From the NCBI RefSeq assembly GCF_026168105.1, contig NZ_LBMW01000034.1:23901-87900 (forward strand): DNA of 64,000 nt, written 5' to 3'. Positions 16,059 to 24,616 of this stretch are shown here, piece by piece (position 1 is the first letter of the stretch; every line of letters starts with the position of its first letter). Position numbers and translations under genes: made by a program. This stretch comes from Streptomyces hygroscopicus (GTDB lineage Bacteria > Actinomycetota > Actinomycetes > Streptomycetales > Streptomycetaceae). The notes under the pieces are model-generated. The model had not been told where the DNA came from and ran no database searches. It saw only the letters and a program-made list of their open reading frames with translations.

Positions 16059-17060
16059 GTCGCCCAGTGCGTCCCCGAGGCGGGCGTCCGCGATGCCTAC
16101 GGGCTGGAGCAGCCAGCCGAAGTCACCGAGGCCGCCGGGCGCGGTGAGTTCGGCGGCGGCTCCGGCGTGCGCGAGGGCGTGTACGTAGGCCGTGGGGTTG
16201 GTGGACGCGAGTGACAGCGGGGGGCGTGCGCCGGTGATACCCAGCGCGCGCAACGCCGTGCGCTGGGTGAGCAGGCGCGCCCCTGGCAGGGCGCACGCAT
16301 CGAGCGCCACATGCGCAGTGATGTCGCAGGAGCCGTCCGGCACCGGGGCGGTCTCCCGGCCCGACCGGAATCCAGTGAGCGAGCCGAAGGGCGGCCGGGC
16401 GTCCGCGCGGTGCCCGTAGTCGACGGCGACGGCGAGGCCGCGGCCGACGGTGGCGACGGCGTCGGCCCAGGCGGTGTCCCTGGGGAGTCCGATCTCCGCA
16501 CGCGCCCCTTCACCGGACAGCGGCCACCAGCGCTCCAGCCAATGTGCCTCCGCGCCCGTGACCGGCTCCCCGAGGCGCTCGCTGCCGTCCTGCCGTACGA
16601 GGACCCGCCTGGGTACGCCGTCGGGGCCGGCCTCCGCGACCTCGACCGGCACGTTGTCCAGCCACTCGTTCGCGAACAGCAGCCCGGTGATCCGCTTCGG
16701 GGGCTCGCCGAGCCACTCGATCCCGGGGTCGAGGCCCTCGGGGCGGCCGGTGATCTCGACGGCGTAGGCCTGTACCCGGGCGGCGACATCGGGGGGCAGC
16801 GCCCCCAGGACACGGGCGACCAGTTCGCCCCGGCCGGCCGCCATGTCCACGAAGGCCAGCTCGGCGGGCCGCCCCAGTGCCTCGTCGACCCGGCACAGCA
16901 GCCGGGCCACGGCGACGGCGAAGAGTGGCGAGGCGTGCACGGACGTACGGAAGTGCCCGGCGGGCCCTTCGGCCCGCCGGTAGAACCCGCGCTTCCCGTA
17001 GAGGGCCTCCTCGGCCGCCGCCCGCCATCCCCGCCACTCACCACTCGCCTCGTGTGCCAC
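16023..17060 (-). CDS. SAM-dependent methyltransferase of the MidA/NDUFAF7 type
   Basis: 345 aa. The fold pattern is that of the SAM-dependent MidA/NDUFAF7 family (COG1565, SAM_MT_28): HFRTSVHASPLFAVAVARLL (37-56), SAM motif I FVDMAAGRGELVARVL (70-85), YAVEITGRPEGL, and the diagnostic ANEWLDNVPVE (130-140). Human NDUFAF7 dimethylates an arginine of NDUFS2, the NuoD homologue. The neighbouring gene is a NuoD homologue, and the two overlap at their 3' ends, so a complex I assembly role is the best guess. The family assignment is by motif; substrate is inferred. Confidence 0.85.
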   Translation of the reverse strand: MAHEASGEWRGWRAAAEEALYGKRGFYRRAEGPAGHFRTSVHASPLFAVAVARLLCRVDEALGRPAELAFVDMAAGRGELVARVLGALPPDVAARVQAYAVEITGRPEGLDPGIEWLGEPPKRITGLLFANEWLDNVPVEVAEAGPDGVPRRVLVRQDGSERLGEPVTGAEAHWLERWWPLSGEGARAEIGLPRDTAWADAVATVGRGLAVAVDYGHRADARPPFGSLTGFRSGRETAPVPDGSCDITAHVALDACALPGARLLTQRTALRALGITGARPPLSLASTNPTAYVHALAHAGAAAELTAPGGLGDFGWLLQPVGIADARLGDALGDLFVDVADHEEH

Positions 17061-17293
17061 GGGGTCAGGCTAGGGCGGTGGGCAAGGTGCAGGTGGGCGC
17101 GGGGGGCGGCGGGGAGTGGATGGGGGCAACCAGTGGTGTGCGCCGGAGCGCGCCTCGCCCCCGCGTGGCTCCCGAAGACGCCCCTCACCGTGCGGGATCA
17201 CGGGGGCATCCACCTTGCGGAGTACGCGTGTCCGTCCCGGATCGGCCCTCCGGTTGACCCCGGCACGCAACAGGTGTCCCTACTCTGGGTTAC

Positions 17294-18499
17294 GTGCAGC
17301 GCCTCTATGACTTCCTCCGCAGGCACCCCACGTGGGTCGACAGCTTCTGGGCCGTCGTCCTGTTCGGGCTCTCCTGCGCGAGTGTGACGAACCTCAGCGG
17401 GGCGCGGAACTACCACGGCTCGCTCCCCGCGGGGGTCGCGATCTCCGCTGTCCTGTCGGTGGTCGTCGCCCTGCGCCGTCGTATGCCCGAGACGATGCTT
17501 CTCGTGGCGGTCGCGACGGGACTGGCGCAGCTGGTGCTCGACCAGCAGCCGATGGTCGCCGACTTCGCCATGCTGGTGATCATCTACACGGTCGCCGCGG
17601 ACGGCGCCCGCTGGGCGTCCCGAGTGGGCCTGATAGGCGGCCTGTGCGCCGGCACCTTGTCACAGACGCGCTGGGCGGACCACCACTCGAGCGCCCTGAG
17701 TACGGTCGCGATCGCCGTCTTCCAGACCGTGCCCTTCACCCTCGCCTGGGTCCTCGGCGACTCCTTCCGCACCCGCCGCGCCTATCTCGCCCAGCTGGAG
17801 GAGAGGGCTGCCCGGCTGGAGAAGGAGCGCGAGGCGCAGGCCAAGGTCGCGGTCGCCGCCGAGCGCGCGCGCATCGCCCGCGAGCTGCACGACGTGGTCG
17901 CCCACAACGTGTCGGTGATGGTGGTGCAGGCGGACGGCGCTGCCTATGTCCTGGACGCCGCCCCCGAGCAGGCGAAGAAGGCCCTGGAGACGATCTCCGG
18001 TACCGGCCGCCAGGCCCTCGCCGAGATGCGCCGCCTGCTGGGCGTGCTGCGCACCGGCGAGCACAAGGAGGCCGGCGAGTACGTCCCGCAGCCCGACGTC
18101 GAGCAGATCGACGAGCTCGTCGAACAGTGCCGCAGCGCGGGCCTGCCAGTCGACTTCAAGGTGGAGGGCACCCCGCGCCCGCTGCCCAGCGGGGTGGAGC
18201 TGACGGCGTATCGCATCGTCCAGGAGGCGCTCACCAACACCCGTAAGCACGGGGGGCCCAACGCGGGCGCGAGCGTGCGCCTGGTGTACTTCGACGACGG
18301 CCTCGGACTGCTCGTGGAGGACGACGGCAAGGGTGCCCCGCACGAGCTGTACGAGGAGGGCGGCGCCGACGGACGGGGCCACGGACTGATCGGCATGCGC
18401 GAGCGGGTCGGCATGGTCGGCGGCACCCTGGACGCCGGCCCCCGCCCGGGTGGAGGCTTCCGCATCAGCGCCCTGCTGCCGCTGAAACCGGCCCACTGA
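17294..18499 (+). CDS. sensor histidine kinase, HisKA_3 (DesK/NarL-partner) type
   Basis: 401 aa, GTG start at 17294. About five membrane helices fill residues 15-155 with almost no extracytoplasmic loop, so the signal is likely sensed in or near the membrane. A coiled coil (165-192) leads to the HisKA_3 box ERARIARELHDVVAHNVSVM, phospho-acceptor His199. A HATPase_c domain follows (YRIVQEALTNTRKH, VEDDGKG, GRGHGLIGMRERVGMVGG). It pairs with the response regulator 75 bp downstream. The signal is unknown. Confidence 0.93.
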   Translation: MQRLYDFLRRHPTWVDSFWAVVLFGLSCASVTNLSGARNYHGSLPAGVAISAVLSVVVALRRRMPETMLLVAVATGLAQLVLDQQPMVADFAMLVIIYTVAADGARWASRVGLIGGLCAGTLSQTRWADHHSSALSTVAIAVFQTVPFTLAWVLGDSFRTRRAYLAQLEERAARLEKEREAQAKVAVAAERARIARELHDVVAHNVSVMVVQADGAAYVLDAAPEQAKKALETISGTGRQALAEMRRLLGVLRTGEHKEAGEYVPQPDVEQIDELVEQCRSAGLPVDFKVEGTPRPLPSGVELTAYRIVQEALTNTRKHGGPNAGASVRLVYFDDGLGLLVEDDGKGAPHELYEEGGADGRGHGLIGMRERVGMVGGTLDAGPRPGGGFRISALLPLKPAH

Positions 18500-18574
18500 C
18501 ACGTGCACGCTCGCCCGCCCGACCGCCCCACGGCCCAGCCCACCGACCCGAAGACCGACCGGAGGATCCCCGCC

Positions 18575-19246
18575 ATGCCGATCCGTGTGATGCTCGTCGA
18601 CGACCAGGTGCTGCTGCGCACCGGGTTCCGGATGGTGCTCGCCGCCCAGCCGGACATGGAGGTCGTCGCGGAGGCGGGTGACGGCGTGGAGGCCCTTCAG
18701 GTGCTGCGCTCCACCGAGGTCGACGTGGTGCTCATGGACGTCCGCATGCCGAAGCTGGACGGCGTGGAGACCACCCGCCGCATCTGCTCGGACCCCAAAC
18801 CCCCGAAGGTGCTGATCCTTACCACCTTCGACCTGGACGAGTACGCCTTCTCCGGGCTCAAGGCGGGAGCCTCCGGCTTCATGCTCAAGGACGTGCCGCC
18901 CGGTGAACTGCTGACGGCCATCCGCTCCGTGCACAGCGGCGACGCCGTGGTCGCGCCCTCCACCACCCGCCGTCTGCTCGACCGTTTCGCGCCGATGCTG
19001 CCGGGCGGCACCACGGAGCCCCGGCACAAGGAGCTGGAGCGGCTCACCGACCGTGAGCGCGAGGTCATGGTGCTGGTCGCGCAAGGCCTGTCCAACGGCG
19101 AGATCGCGGCTCGGCTGGTGCTGTCCGAGGCGACGGTGAAGACCCATGTCGGCCGCATTCTGACGAAGCTGGGGCTCAGGGACCGGGTGCAGGTGGTCGT
19201 CCTCGCGTACGAGACGGGTCTCGTACGGGCGGGCGGGCACGGTTGA
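18575..19246 (+). CDS. NarL/LuxR-family response regulator
   Basis: 223 aa from ATG 18575, with CGGAGGATCC upstream; the longer frame from 18503 lacks similarity. The receiver domain has the acidic pair DD 9-10, phospho-acceptor Asp55 (VVLMDVRMPK), the Thr of LILTTFD and Lys of FMLKDVPP. The LuxR-type HTH is LTDREREVMVLVAQGLSNGEIAARLVLSEATVKTHVGRIL. It is the partner of the upstream kinase. It may also autoregulate the pair, but no site is evident. Confidence 0.95.
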   Translation: MPIRVMLVDDQVLLRTGFRMVLAAQPDMEVVAEAGDGVEALQVLRSTEVDVVLMDVRMPKLDGVETTRRICSDPKPPKVLILTTFDLDEYAFSGLKAGASGFMLKDVPPGELLTAIRSVHSGDAVVAPSTTRRLLDRFAPMLPGGTTEPRHKELERLTDREREVMVLVAQGLSNGEIAARLVLSEATVKTHVGRILTKLGLRDRVQVVVLAYETGLVRAGGHG

Positions 19247-19291
19247 GTCACATCTGGCCCCCGTGCAACCTGCGCCCACTAGGGTCTGCGC

Positions 19292-19924
19292 ATGCTCCTG
19301 TGGATCAACGGCCCTTTCGGGGGCGGCAAGACACAGACCGCACATGAGATCCAGCGCCGCCTGCCCGGCAGTGTCGTCTGCGATCCGGAACACGCCGGCT
19401 TCGGGCTGCGCCGTATGCTGCCGCCCGAACTGCGCGGAGACTTCCAGGATCTGGCGTCCTGGCGGCAGGGCGTGGTCGAGGTCCTGGACCTCGCGCTGAG
19501 CAAGCACGACGGCGTGGTCATCGCCCCCATGACGGTCACCGAGCCGGACTATTTCGCTCAGACGGTGGGCCGACTGCGTGAACTCGGGCACGACGTACGC
19601 CACTTCACGCTTCTTGCCGAACGCGAGACCGTCCTGAGACGGCTGCGGGAGCGCGGCTTCGGGCATCTCCTCCAGTGCGTCGCCGGGAAGGGCGCCCCTC
19701 TGCGCAGGGAGAGCTGGGCCGTCGAGCAGCTCGATCACTGTCTGGAGCGGCTCAGCGAGCCGGAGTTCGCCGAGCACCTGTGGACGGACCACTCGACGGT
19801 GCCCAAGACGGCGGACCGGATCGCGGTGCTCGCCGGGCTGACGCTCAGGGCCAACCGGGAGGGCGCCCTGCGGACACGGCTGCGACAGACGAAGGTCTCG
19901 CTGAGGTACGTCCGCTTCGACTGA
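19292..19924 (+). CDS. P-loop ATP-binding protein of the TmrB (tunicamycin-resistance) type
   Basis: 210 aa. Starts directly with the Walker A region INGPFGGGKTQTAHEI. The order of blocks follows Bacillus TmrB: DPEHAGFGLRRMLP, FQDLASWRQGVVEVL, VIAPMTVTEPDYF, RLRELGHDVRHFTLLAERETVLRRLRERG, and SWAVEQLDHCLERLSEPEF. TmrB binds tunicamycin and gives resistance; whether this one does is inference. It is in the kinase-regulator strand order, 45 bp after the regulator, so it may be their target. A 17-bp repeat array follows its stop. Confidence 0.82.
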   Translation: MLLWINGPFGGGKTQTAHEIQRRLPGSVVCDPEHAGFGLRRMLPPELRGDFQDLASWRQGVVEVLDLALSKHDGVVIAPMTVTEPDYFAQTVGRLRELGHDVRHFTLLAERETVLRRLRERGFGHLLQCVAGKGAPLRRESWAVEQLDHCLERLSEPEFAEHLWTDHSTVPKTADRIAVLAGLTLRANREGALRTRLRQTKVSLRYVRFD

Positions 19925-19935
19925 CGGCTTCGGCG

Positions 19936-20012
19936 GACGGCTGTCTTCGGGCCCACGGCCTCTTCGGGCCCACGGCCTCTTCGGGCCGACGGCTGTCTTG
20001 GGCCGACGGCTA
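19936..20012. repeat. 17-bp tandem repeats at the 3' end of the ArsR-type gene
   Basis: ACGG recurs at 19937, 19955, 19972, 19989 and 20006. Units are close to ACGGCCTCTTCGGGCCC, 17-18 bp apart. The last unit contains the TAG stop (20010-20012, minus strand). The next unit reads CAG at the same place. Confidence 0.9.
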
Positions 20013-21116
20013 TCTGAGAATGCCCTCCAGGAAGTCGCTGCCCAGCCGGGCCACGGCGGTCACGTCCAGCTGGTGCAGTACGTAGCGGCCGCGGCGGCGC
20101 GTGGTGAGCAGTCCCGCCTTCTTCAAGGCGCTCAGGTGCCGGGATATCTCGGGCGCCGTCATGCCGTGGATCTGGGCCAGCTCGCCCGTGGTGAACGCGC
20201 TGCGGGCCAGGCTGCGGCACATGTGCATGCGCACCGGGTGGGACAGGGCGGCCATCCGCAGGGTCAGCCGCTCCAGGGACGGTGGCGCCGCGAGCGCCGG
20301 CGAGCTGATGGGGTAGTGCAGCACCGGCTGCCAGCCGTGGCGGTGGAGCACCATCAGATGCGGCCGGCCCAGGCTGGTCGGGACGAGCAGCAGTCCTCCG
20401 TCCGCCGTGGCGGTACGGCCGTCGCCGAGCTTGTCCACGACGATCCGGTCGGCCGCCTCGTCGAGCGTCACCGCGGACGACACCGACGCCAGCGCCTCGG
20501 CCAGGCCCTTGCGTCGCAGGAGGTCCGTCTTGTGGCGGGCGTCCGCAGCGAGTTGGTGGCGCAGCCGGGACCAGGTGTCGGCGAAGAACGCCGCGTCGCA
20601 GTCCTCCAGGAACTGCCGCAGCCAGGCCCGGGTGCGCGTCGGGTCGGCCAGCAGCCGCTCGCTGAAGAGCAGTTGCTGCGGCCCGCGCGCGGCGGCCAGC
20701 TCCAGGGCGCGTGCCCGGGCGTCGGCGTCGGCGAGCGCGGCGGGGCCCGGCCTGCTGTACGGCAGCGCGCAGGTGAACTCCAGTGCCGCGTCCACGAACT
20801 GCTCGTCGCTGAGCTTGTCCAGCAGGTCCAGCTCCTCGGCGAGCGTGGCACCGGGGAGGGTGTCCCGGCCCGGTATGCCCGCGTAAGGCTGGAAGATGTC
20901 CGAAAACGTACTGCGCCACAGGAAGTCTGCCTCGCACATGCGGTCGGCGAGGTGCGAGTCGAGGCCTGCGGTCACGGTGGTCACCCAGCCCTGCAGCCCC
21001 GGGTGGTGACCGGGCTCGGACAGCGCGTGCAGGGCCATACCGAGTTCGGCCAGCGGGGAGATGACGGCGGTGATCCTCTCCCGCCGCAGTCCGCTGATGT
21101 CGATGTCGACGCTCAT
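20010..21116 (-). CDS. ArsR-like winged-helix regulator with large N-terminal domain (DUF5937 type)
   Basis: 368 aa from ATG 21116 (MSVDIDISG); an ATG five codons earlier is possible. About 270 N-terminal residues form an uncharacterised domain (DUF5937 style). The C-terminus is an ArsR winged helix: LRMAALSHPVRMHMCRSLARS, FTTGELAQIHGMTAPEISRHLSALKKAGLLTTRRRGRYVLHQLD. No metal-binding cysteine motif is present in the recognition helix region, so metal sensing is unlikely. Ligand and targets are unknown. The stop codon lies in the tandem array. Confidence 0.88.
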   Translation of the reverse strand: MSVDIDISGLRRERITAVISPLAELGMALHALSEPGHHPGLQGWVTTVTAGLDSHLADRMCEADFLWRSTFSDIFQPYAGIPGRDTLPGATLAEELDLLDKLSDEQFVDAALEFTCALPYSRPGPAALADADARARALELAAARGPQQLLFSERLLADPTRTRAWLRQFLEDCDAAFFADTWSRLRHQLAADARHKTDLLRRKGLAEALASVSSAVTLDEAADRIVVDKLGDGRTATADGGLLLVPTSLGRPHLMVLHRHGWQPVLHYPISSPALAAPPSLERLTLRMAALSHPVRMHMCRSLARSAFTTGELAQIHGMTAPEISRHLSALKKAGLLTTRRRGRYVLHQLDVTAVARLGSDFLEGILR

Positions 21117-21231
21117 GATTTCATGGTGCATCCCGCCACCGACAACGCCGCCGACGATTGACGACGGCTGCCAATCGGGGCGACGCACGGCCTGCGACGC
21201 CCTCCGCCTCCCCGCCCCGGTGGCTCCGCCC

Positions 21232-22428
21232 CTAGCCCCGCCCACCGGCCTCCGGCAGCCGCCCCGCGAAGTCGGTCACCGCCGCCGCCACGTCGTCCGC
21301 CGTCCACGCCAGGCCGTCGGCCAGTACGTACACCTCGGTGAAGGCCAGGTCCGGGCCGCCGCGGTCCCAGGCGTTGGCGAACAGGAGGGTTCCGGTCTCC
21401 TCGGCCTGCCGGACCGCGGCCTCCGCGAGGACGTCGGCGTCGTACGGCAGCCAGACCTGGAACTCATGGGTGTGCGGCTGCCCGGGGTGCACACGCGCCC
21501 AGGGCACCCCGGCGGCCGCGAACCCCTCGCGCAGCGCGGCGGCGACCACGCGCGCGTGGTGCACGTACCCCGGCAGCCGGGGCAGCTCCCGCTCCAGCCC
21601 GGCGAGGGCCGACAGCGCCGTCGGGAACTGCTGGAAGACCAGCCCGCCGTAGCGGTGCCGCCAGGTCCTCGCCTCCTCGACGAGTGTCCTCGGCCCCGCG
21701 AGGGCTGCCCCGCCGTACCCGTCGAGGGACTTGTAGAACGACACGTAGACGCTGTCCGCGAGGCCCGCGATCTCCTCCAGCGGACGGCCGAAGTGGACCG
21801 TGGTCTCCCACAGGCGTGCGCCGTCGAAGTGCACCACCGCGTCCCGCTCGCGCGCGGCGTCCACGACCTCGGTCAGTTCATCGAAGGAGGGCAGGACGAA
21901 ACCGGCGTCCCTGAGGGGCAGTTCGAGCATGAGAGCCCCGAAGGGTTCCTCGAAGTCGCGCACCTCCGCGGCGGTCGGCAGCCGGGGCTCGCCCGTCACG
22001 CGCACCGGGCGCAACCCGCTGACCTCACTGAACGCCTTCCGCTCATGCACTTCGGGGTGGGCCAGCGCATGCAGGGCCACCGTCGTGTTCCCGGTACGGC
22101 CCGCCCAGCACCGAAGCGCCACCTGCTGGGCCATCGTCCCCGTCGGGAAGAATGCGGCGGCCTCCTTGCCGAGCAGCCCGGCGACCTTCTCCTCCAGCGC
22201 CTCGACGACCCCCGTCCCGTAGATGTCCACGCTCTCGTCCAGGTCGTACAGATCCCCCGCGCCGTCGAGCAGCGCCAGGCGCTCCCGGAGCGTCCCCAGG
22301 AAGCCCGGGCGCGCCAGGACGCGGTCCGCGCGCCGGTAGGCGGCGATCCGGCGCTCCCGCCGCAGACGCCGCACCTCGTCGGCCGACTCCGCCGCGTGCT
22401 CCTCGTCCCGTCCAGCCGTTCCCGTCAT
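21232..22428 (-). CDS. low-specificity L-threonine aldolase-like PLP enzyme
   Basis: 398 aa from ATG 22428; GTG 22440 is an alternative. A fold type I PLP enzyme of the beta-eliminating lyase/threonine aldolase group: FFPTGTMAQQVALR, LHALAHPEVHE, VHFDGARLWET (PLP Asp and Arg), and the Schiff-base lysine in VSFYKSLDGYGGA. It would split threonine or allo-threonine to glycine and acetaldehyde. The N-terminal 40 residues are a charged extension. It stands 115 bp upstream of the ArsR-type gene on the same strand; a link between them is possible only. Confidence 0.9.
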   Translation of the reverse strand: MTGTAGRDEEHAAESADEVRRLRRERRIAAYRRADRVLARPGFLGTLRERLALLDGAGDLYDLDESVDIYGTGVVEALEEKVAGLLGKEAAAFFPTGTMAQQVALRCWAGRTGNTTVALHALAHPEVHERKAFSEVSGLRPVRVTGEPRLPTAAEVRDFEEPFGALMLELPLRDAGFVLPSFDELTEVVDAARERDAVVHFDGARLWETTVHFGRPLEEIAGLADSVYVSFYKSLDGYGGAALAGPRTLVEEARTWRHRYGGLVFQQFPTALSALAGLERELPRLPGYVHHARVVAAALREGFAAAGVPWARVHPGQPHTHEFQVWLPYDADVLAEAAVRQAEETGTLLFANAWDRGGPDLAFTEVYVLADGLAWTADDVAAAVTDFAGRLPEAGGRG

Positions 22429-22670
22429 GTCCCCATCCACCGGCCGCCCGGCCGTCCGTCGTCCGCCGTCCGCCGTCCCCTACGTCCTGTCACCCGTCCT
22501 GCGGATGATGCCGCGCTCCCGCCTCGGCGGGCACCTCCTTTTCCCTGCCCCGTGAACTGCGGAAACCCACAGCCTGTGGACAACCGGCCGGGCCCGGGAG
22601 CCAATCGCGTTAACATGACGAGAAATCGTCCGGTACCCAGAGCGGACTGGAACGGGAAGGCCGCCGTCGA

Positions 22671-23600
22671 GTGAGTACATTCCAACAGCCAGATCCCAAG
22701 GACCGCCCAGCGCGGCTCGCCGTGGGCGTGGTCGGCGCCGGCCGGGTGGGGCCCGCGCTCGCCGCGTCGCTGCAGCTCGCCGGGCACCGCCCGGCGGCCG
22801 TCTCCGCGGTCTCCGACGCCTCGCGACGACGCGCGGCGCTGATGCTCCCCGATGTGCCGGTCGTCCCGCCCGCCGAGGTCCTGCAGCGCGCGGACCTGGT
22901 CCTCCTGACCGTCCCGGACGACACCCTGCCGGGTCTCGTCGAAGGCCTAGCCGACACCGGGGCCGTACGGCCGGGACAGCTGCTCGTGCACACCTCCGGG
23001 CGGTACGGCGCCAAGGTGCTCGACCCCGCGCTGCGCGCCGGAGCGCTGCCGCTGGCTCTGCACCCCGCGATGACCTTCACCGGCACTCCGGTGGACGTCC
23101 AGCGCCTGGCCGGATGCTCCTTCGGGGTCACCGCGCCCGAGGAACTGCGGATGGCCGCCGAGGCCCTGGTGATCGAGATGGGCGGGGAGCCCGAGTGGAT
23201 CGCCGAGGAGATGCGCCCGCTGTACCACGCGGCCCTCGCACTCGGCGCCAACCACCTGGTCACCCTGGTCGCCGAGGCCATGGAACTGCTGCGCGCGGCG
23301 GGCGTCGAGGCCCCGGACCGCATGCTCGGCCCGCTCCTCGGCGCCGCCCTCGACAACGCCCTGCGCTCCGGTGACGCGGCCCTGACCGGCCCCGTGGCGC
23401 GCGGCGACGCGGGCACGGTCGCCGCGCACGTCACCGAGCTGCGCAAGCACGCCCCCCAGACGGTCGCCGGCTATCTGGCGATGGCCCGGGCGACCGCCGA
23501 CCGGGCCCTGGCTCACGGACTGCTCAAGCCTGAGCTGGCCGAGGACCTGCTGGGGGTACTCGCCAACGGGACCAACGGGACCGAGGGGAACGCCCGATGA
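22671..23600 (+). CDS. Rossmann-fold DUF2520 protein, possible ketopantoate reductase
   Basis: 309 aa, GTG start at 22671 with GGGAAGG upstream. The N-terminal NAD(P) fold is VGVVGAGRVGPALAASL (18-34), then ADLVLLTVPDDTLP and LVHTSGRYG. The C-terminal half is a DUF2520 helical domain (GCSFGVTAPEELRMAAE, LYHAALALGANHLVTLV). It overlaps panC by ATGA, so the two are made together. Ketopantoate reduction is the step just before PanC; the gene could supply it. This is inference from domain type and coupling. Confidence 0.88.
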   Translation: MSTFQQPDPKDRPARLAVGVVGAGRVGPALAASLQLAGHRPAAVSAVSDASRRRAALMLPDVPVVPPAEVLQRADLVLLTVPDDTLPGLVEGLADTGAVRPGQLLVHTSGRYGAKVLDPALRAGALPLALHPAMTFTGTPVDVQRLAGCSFGVTAPEELRMAAEALVIEMGGEPEWIAEEMRPLYHAALALGANHLVTLVAEAMELLRAAGVEAPDRMLGPLLGAALDNALRSGDAALTGPVARGDAGTVAAHVTELRKHAPQTVAGYLAMARATADRALAHGLLKPELAEDLLGVLANGTNGTEGNAR

Positions 23601-24616
23601 CCACCACCCTGCTGCGCACCGCCGACGAACTGCACGCGCGCGTGCAGCACGGCCGCCGCGCCGTCGTGATGACCATGGGCGCGCTGCACGAGGGCCACGC
23701 CACCCTGATCCGCGCCGCCCGCCACGTCGCCGGCCCCGACGGCGAGGTCGTCGTCACCGTCTTCGTGAACCCGCTCCAGTTCGGCAAGGGCGAGGACCTC
23801 GACCGCTATCCGCGCACCCTGGACGCCGACCTGAAGATCGCCGAACAGGCCGGGGCGGACGTCGTGTTCGCACCTTCCGTGGACGAGGTCTACCCCGGTG
23901 GCGAGCCCCAGGTGCGGATCTCGGCGGGCCCCATGGGCGAGCGCCTCGAAGGTGCCTGTCGCCCCGGCCACTTCGACGGCATGCTCACCGTCGTCGCCAA
24001 GCTGCTGCACCTCACCCGCCCCGACGTGGCCCTGTTCGGGCAGAAGGACGCCCAGCAGCTCGCCCTGATCCGACGGATGGTGCGCGATCTGAACTTCGGC
24101 GTGAAGATCGTCGGCGTGCCCACCGTGCGCGAGGACGACGGGCTCGCCCTCTCCAGCCGCAACCGCTACCTGTCGCCCCAGGAGCGGTACACCGCGCTCG
24201 CGCTCTCCCGGGCCCTGTTCGCGGGCCGCGACCGGCACGCCGCCCAGGAGGCGCTGCGCGCGCGTGCCCGCGAAGTGCCCTCCACACACGCGCGTGCCGA
24301 GGCCCTGAGCGCCCTGGGGGAGTCGCGCGCCGCCGCCGACGCGCACGCGATGGCGAAGGCCGCACCCGGCGGCCCCGCCGCCGTACGCGCCGCCGCCCGC
24401 CTCGTCCTCGACGAGGCCGCCCACCTGGACCCACCGCTGGTCCTGGACTACCTGGCGCTGGTCGATCCGTCGGACTTCAGCGAGATCTCCGGCGCCTTCA
24501 CCGGCGAGGCGGTCCTCGCCGTCGCCGCCCGGGTCGGCACGACCCGGCTGATCGACAACATCCCGCTGTCCTTCGGAGCCCCCGAGCCCGCCGACCCTCC
24601 CGGAGCCGCCTCGTGA
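23597..24616 (+). CDS. panC: pantothenate synthetase
   Basis: Joins pantoate and beta-alanine with ATP, giving pantothenate for CoA. It is 339 aa, somewhat longer than the usual 280-310 because of Ala/Arg-rich inserts near 215-260. Motifs: TMGALHEGHATLI (HxGH), FVNPLQFGKGEDLDRYPR, GHFDGMLTVVAKLL, FGQKDAQQ, and VREDDGLALSSRNRYL (KMSKS-like region). It overlaps its neighbours at both ends (ATGA with the DUF2520 gene, GTGA with nadB), so all three are translationally coupled. Confidence 0.96.
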   Translation: MTTTLLRTADELHARVQHGRRAVVMTMGALHEGHATLIRAARHVAGPDGEVVVTVFVNPLQFGKGEDLDRYPRTLDADLKIAEQAGADVVFAPSVDEVYPGGEPQVRISAGPMGERLEGACRPGHFDGMLTVVAKLLHLTRPDVALFGQKDAQQLALIRRMVRDLNFGVKIVGVPTVREDDGLALSSRNRYLSPQERYTALALSRALFAGRDRHAAQEALRARAREVPSTHARAEALSALGESRAAADAHAMAKAAPGGPAAVRAAARLVLDEAAHLDPPLVLDYLALVDPSDFSEISGAFTGEAVLAVAARVGTTRLIDNIPLSFGAPEPADPPGAAS

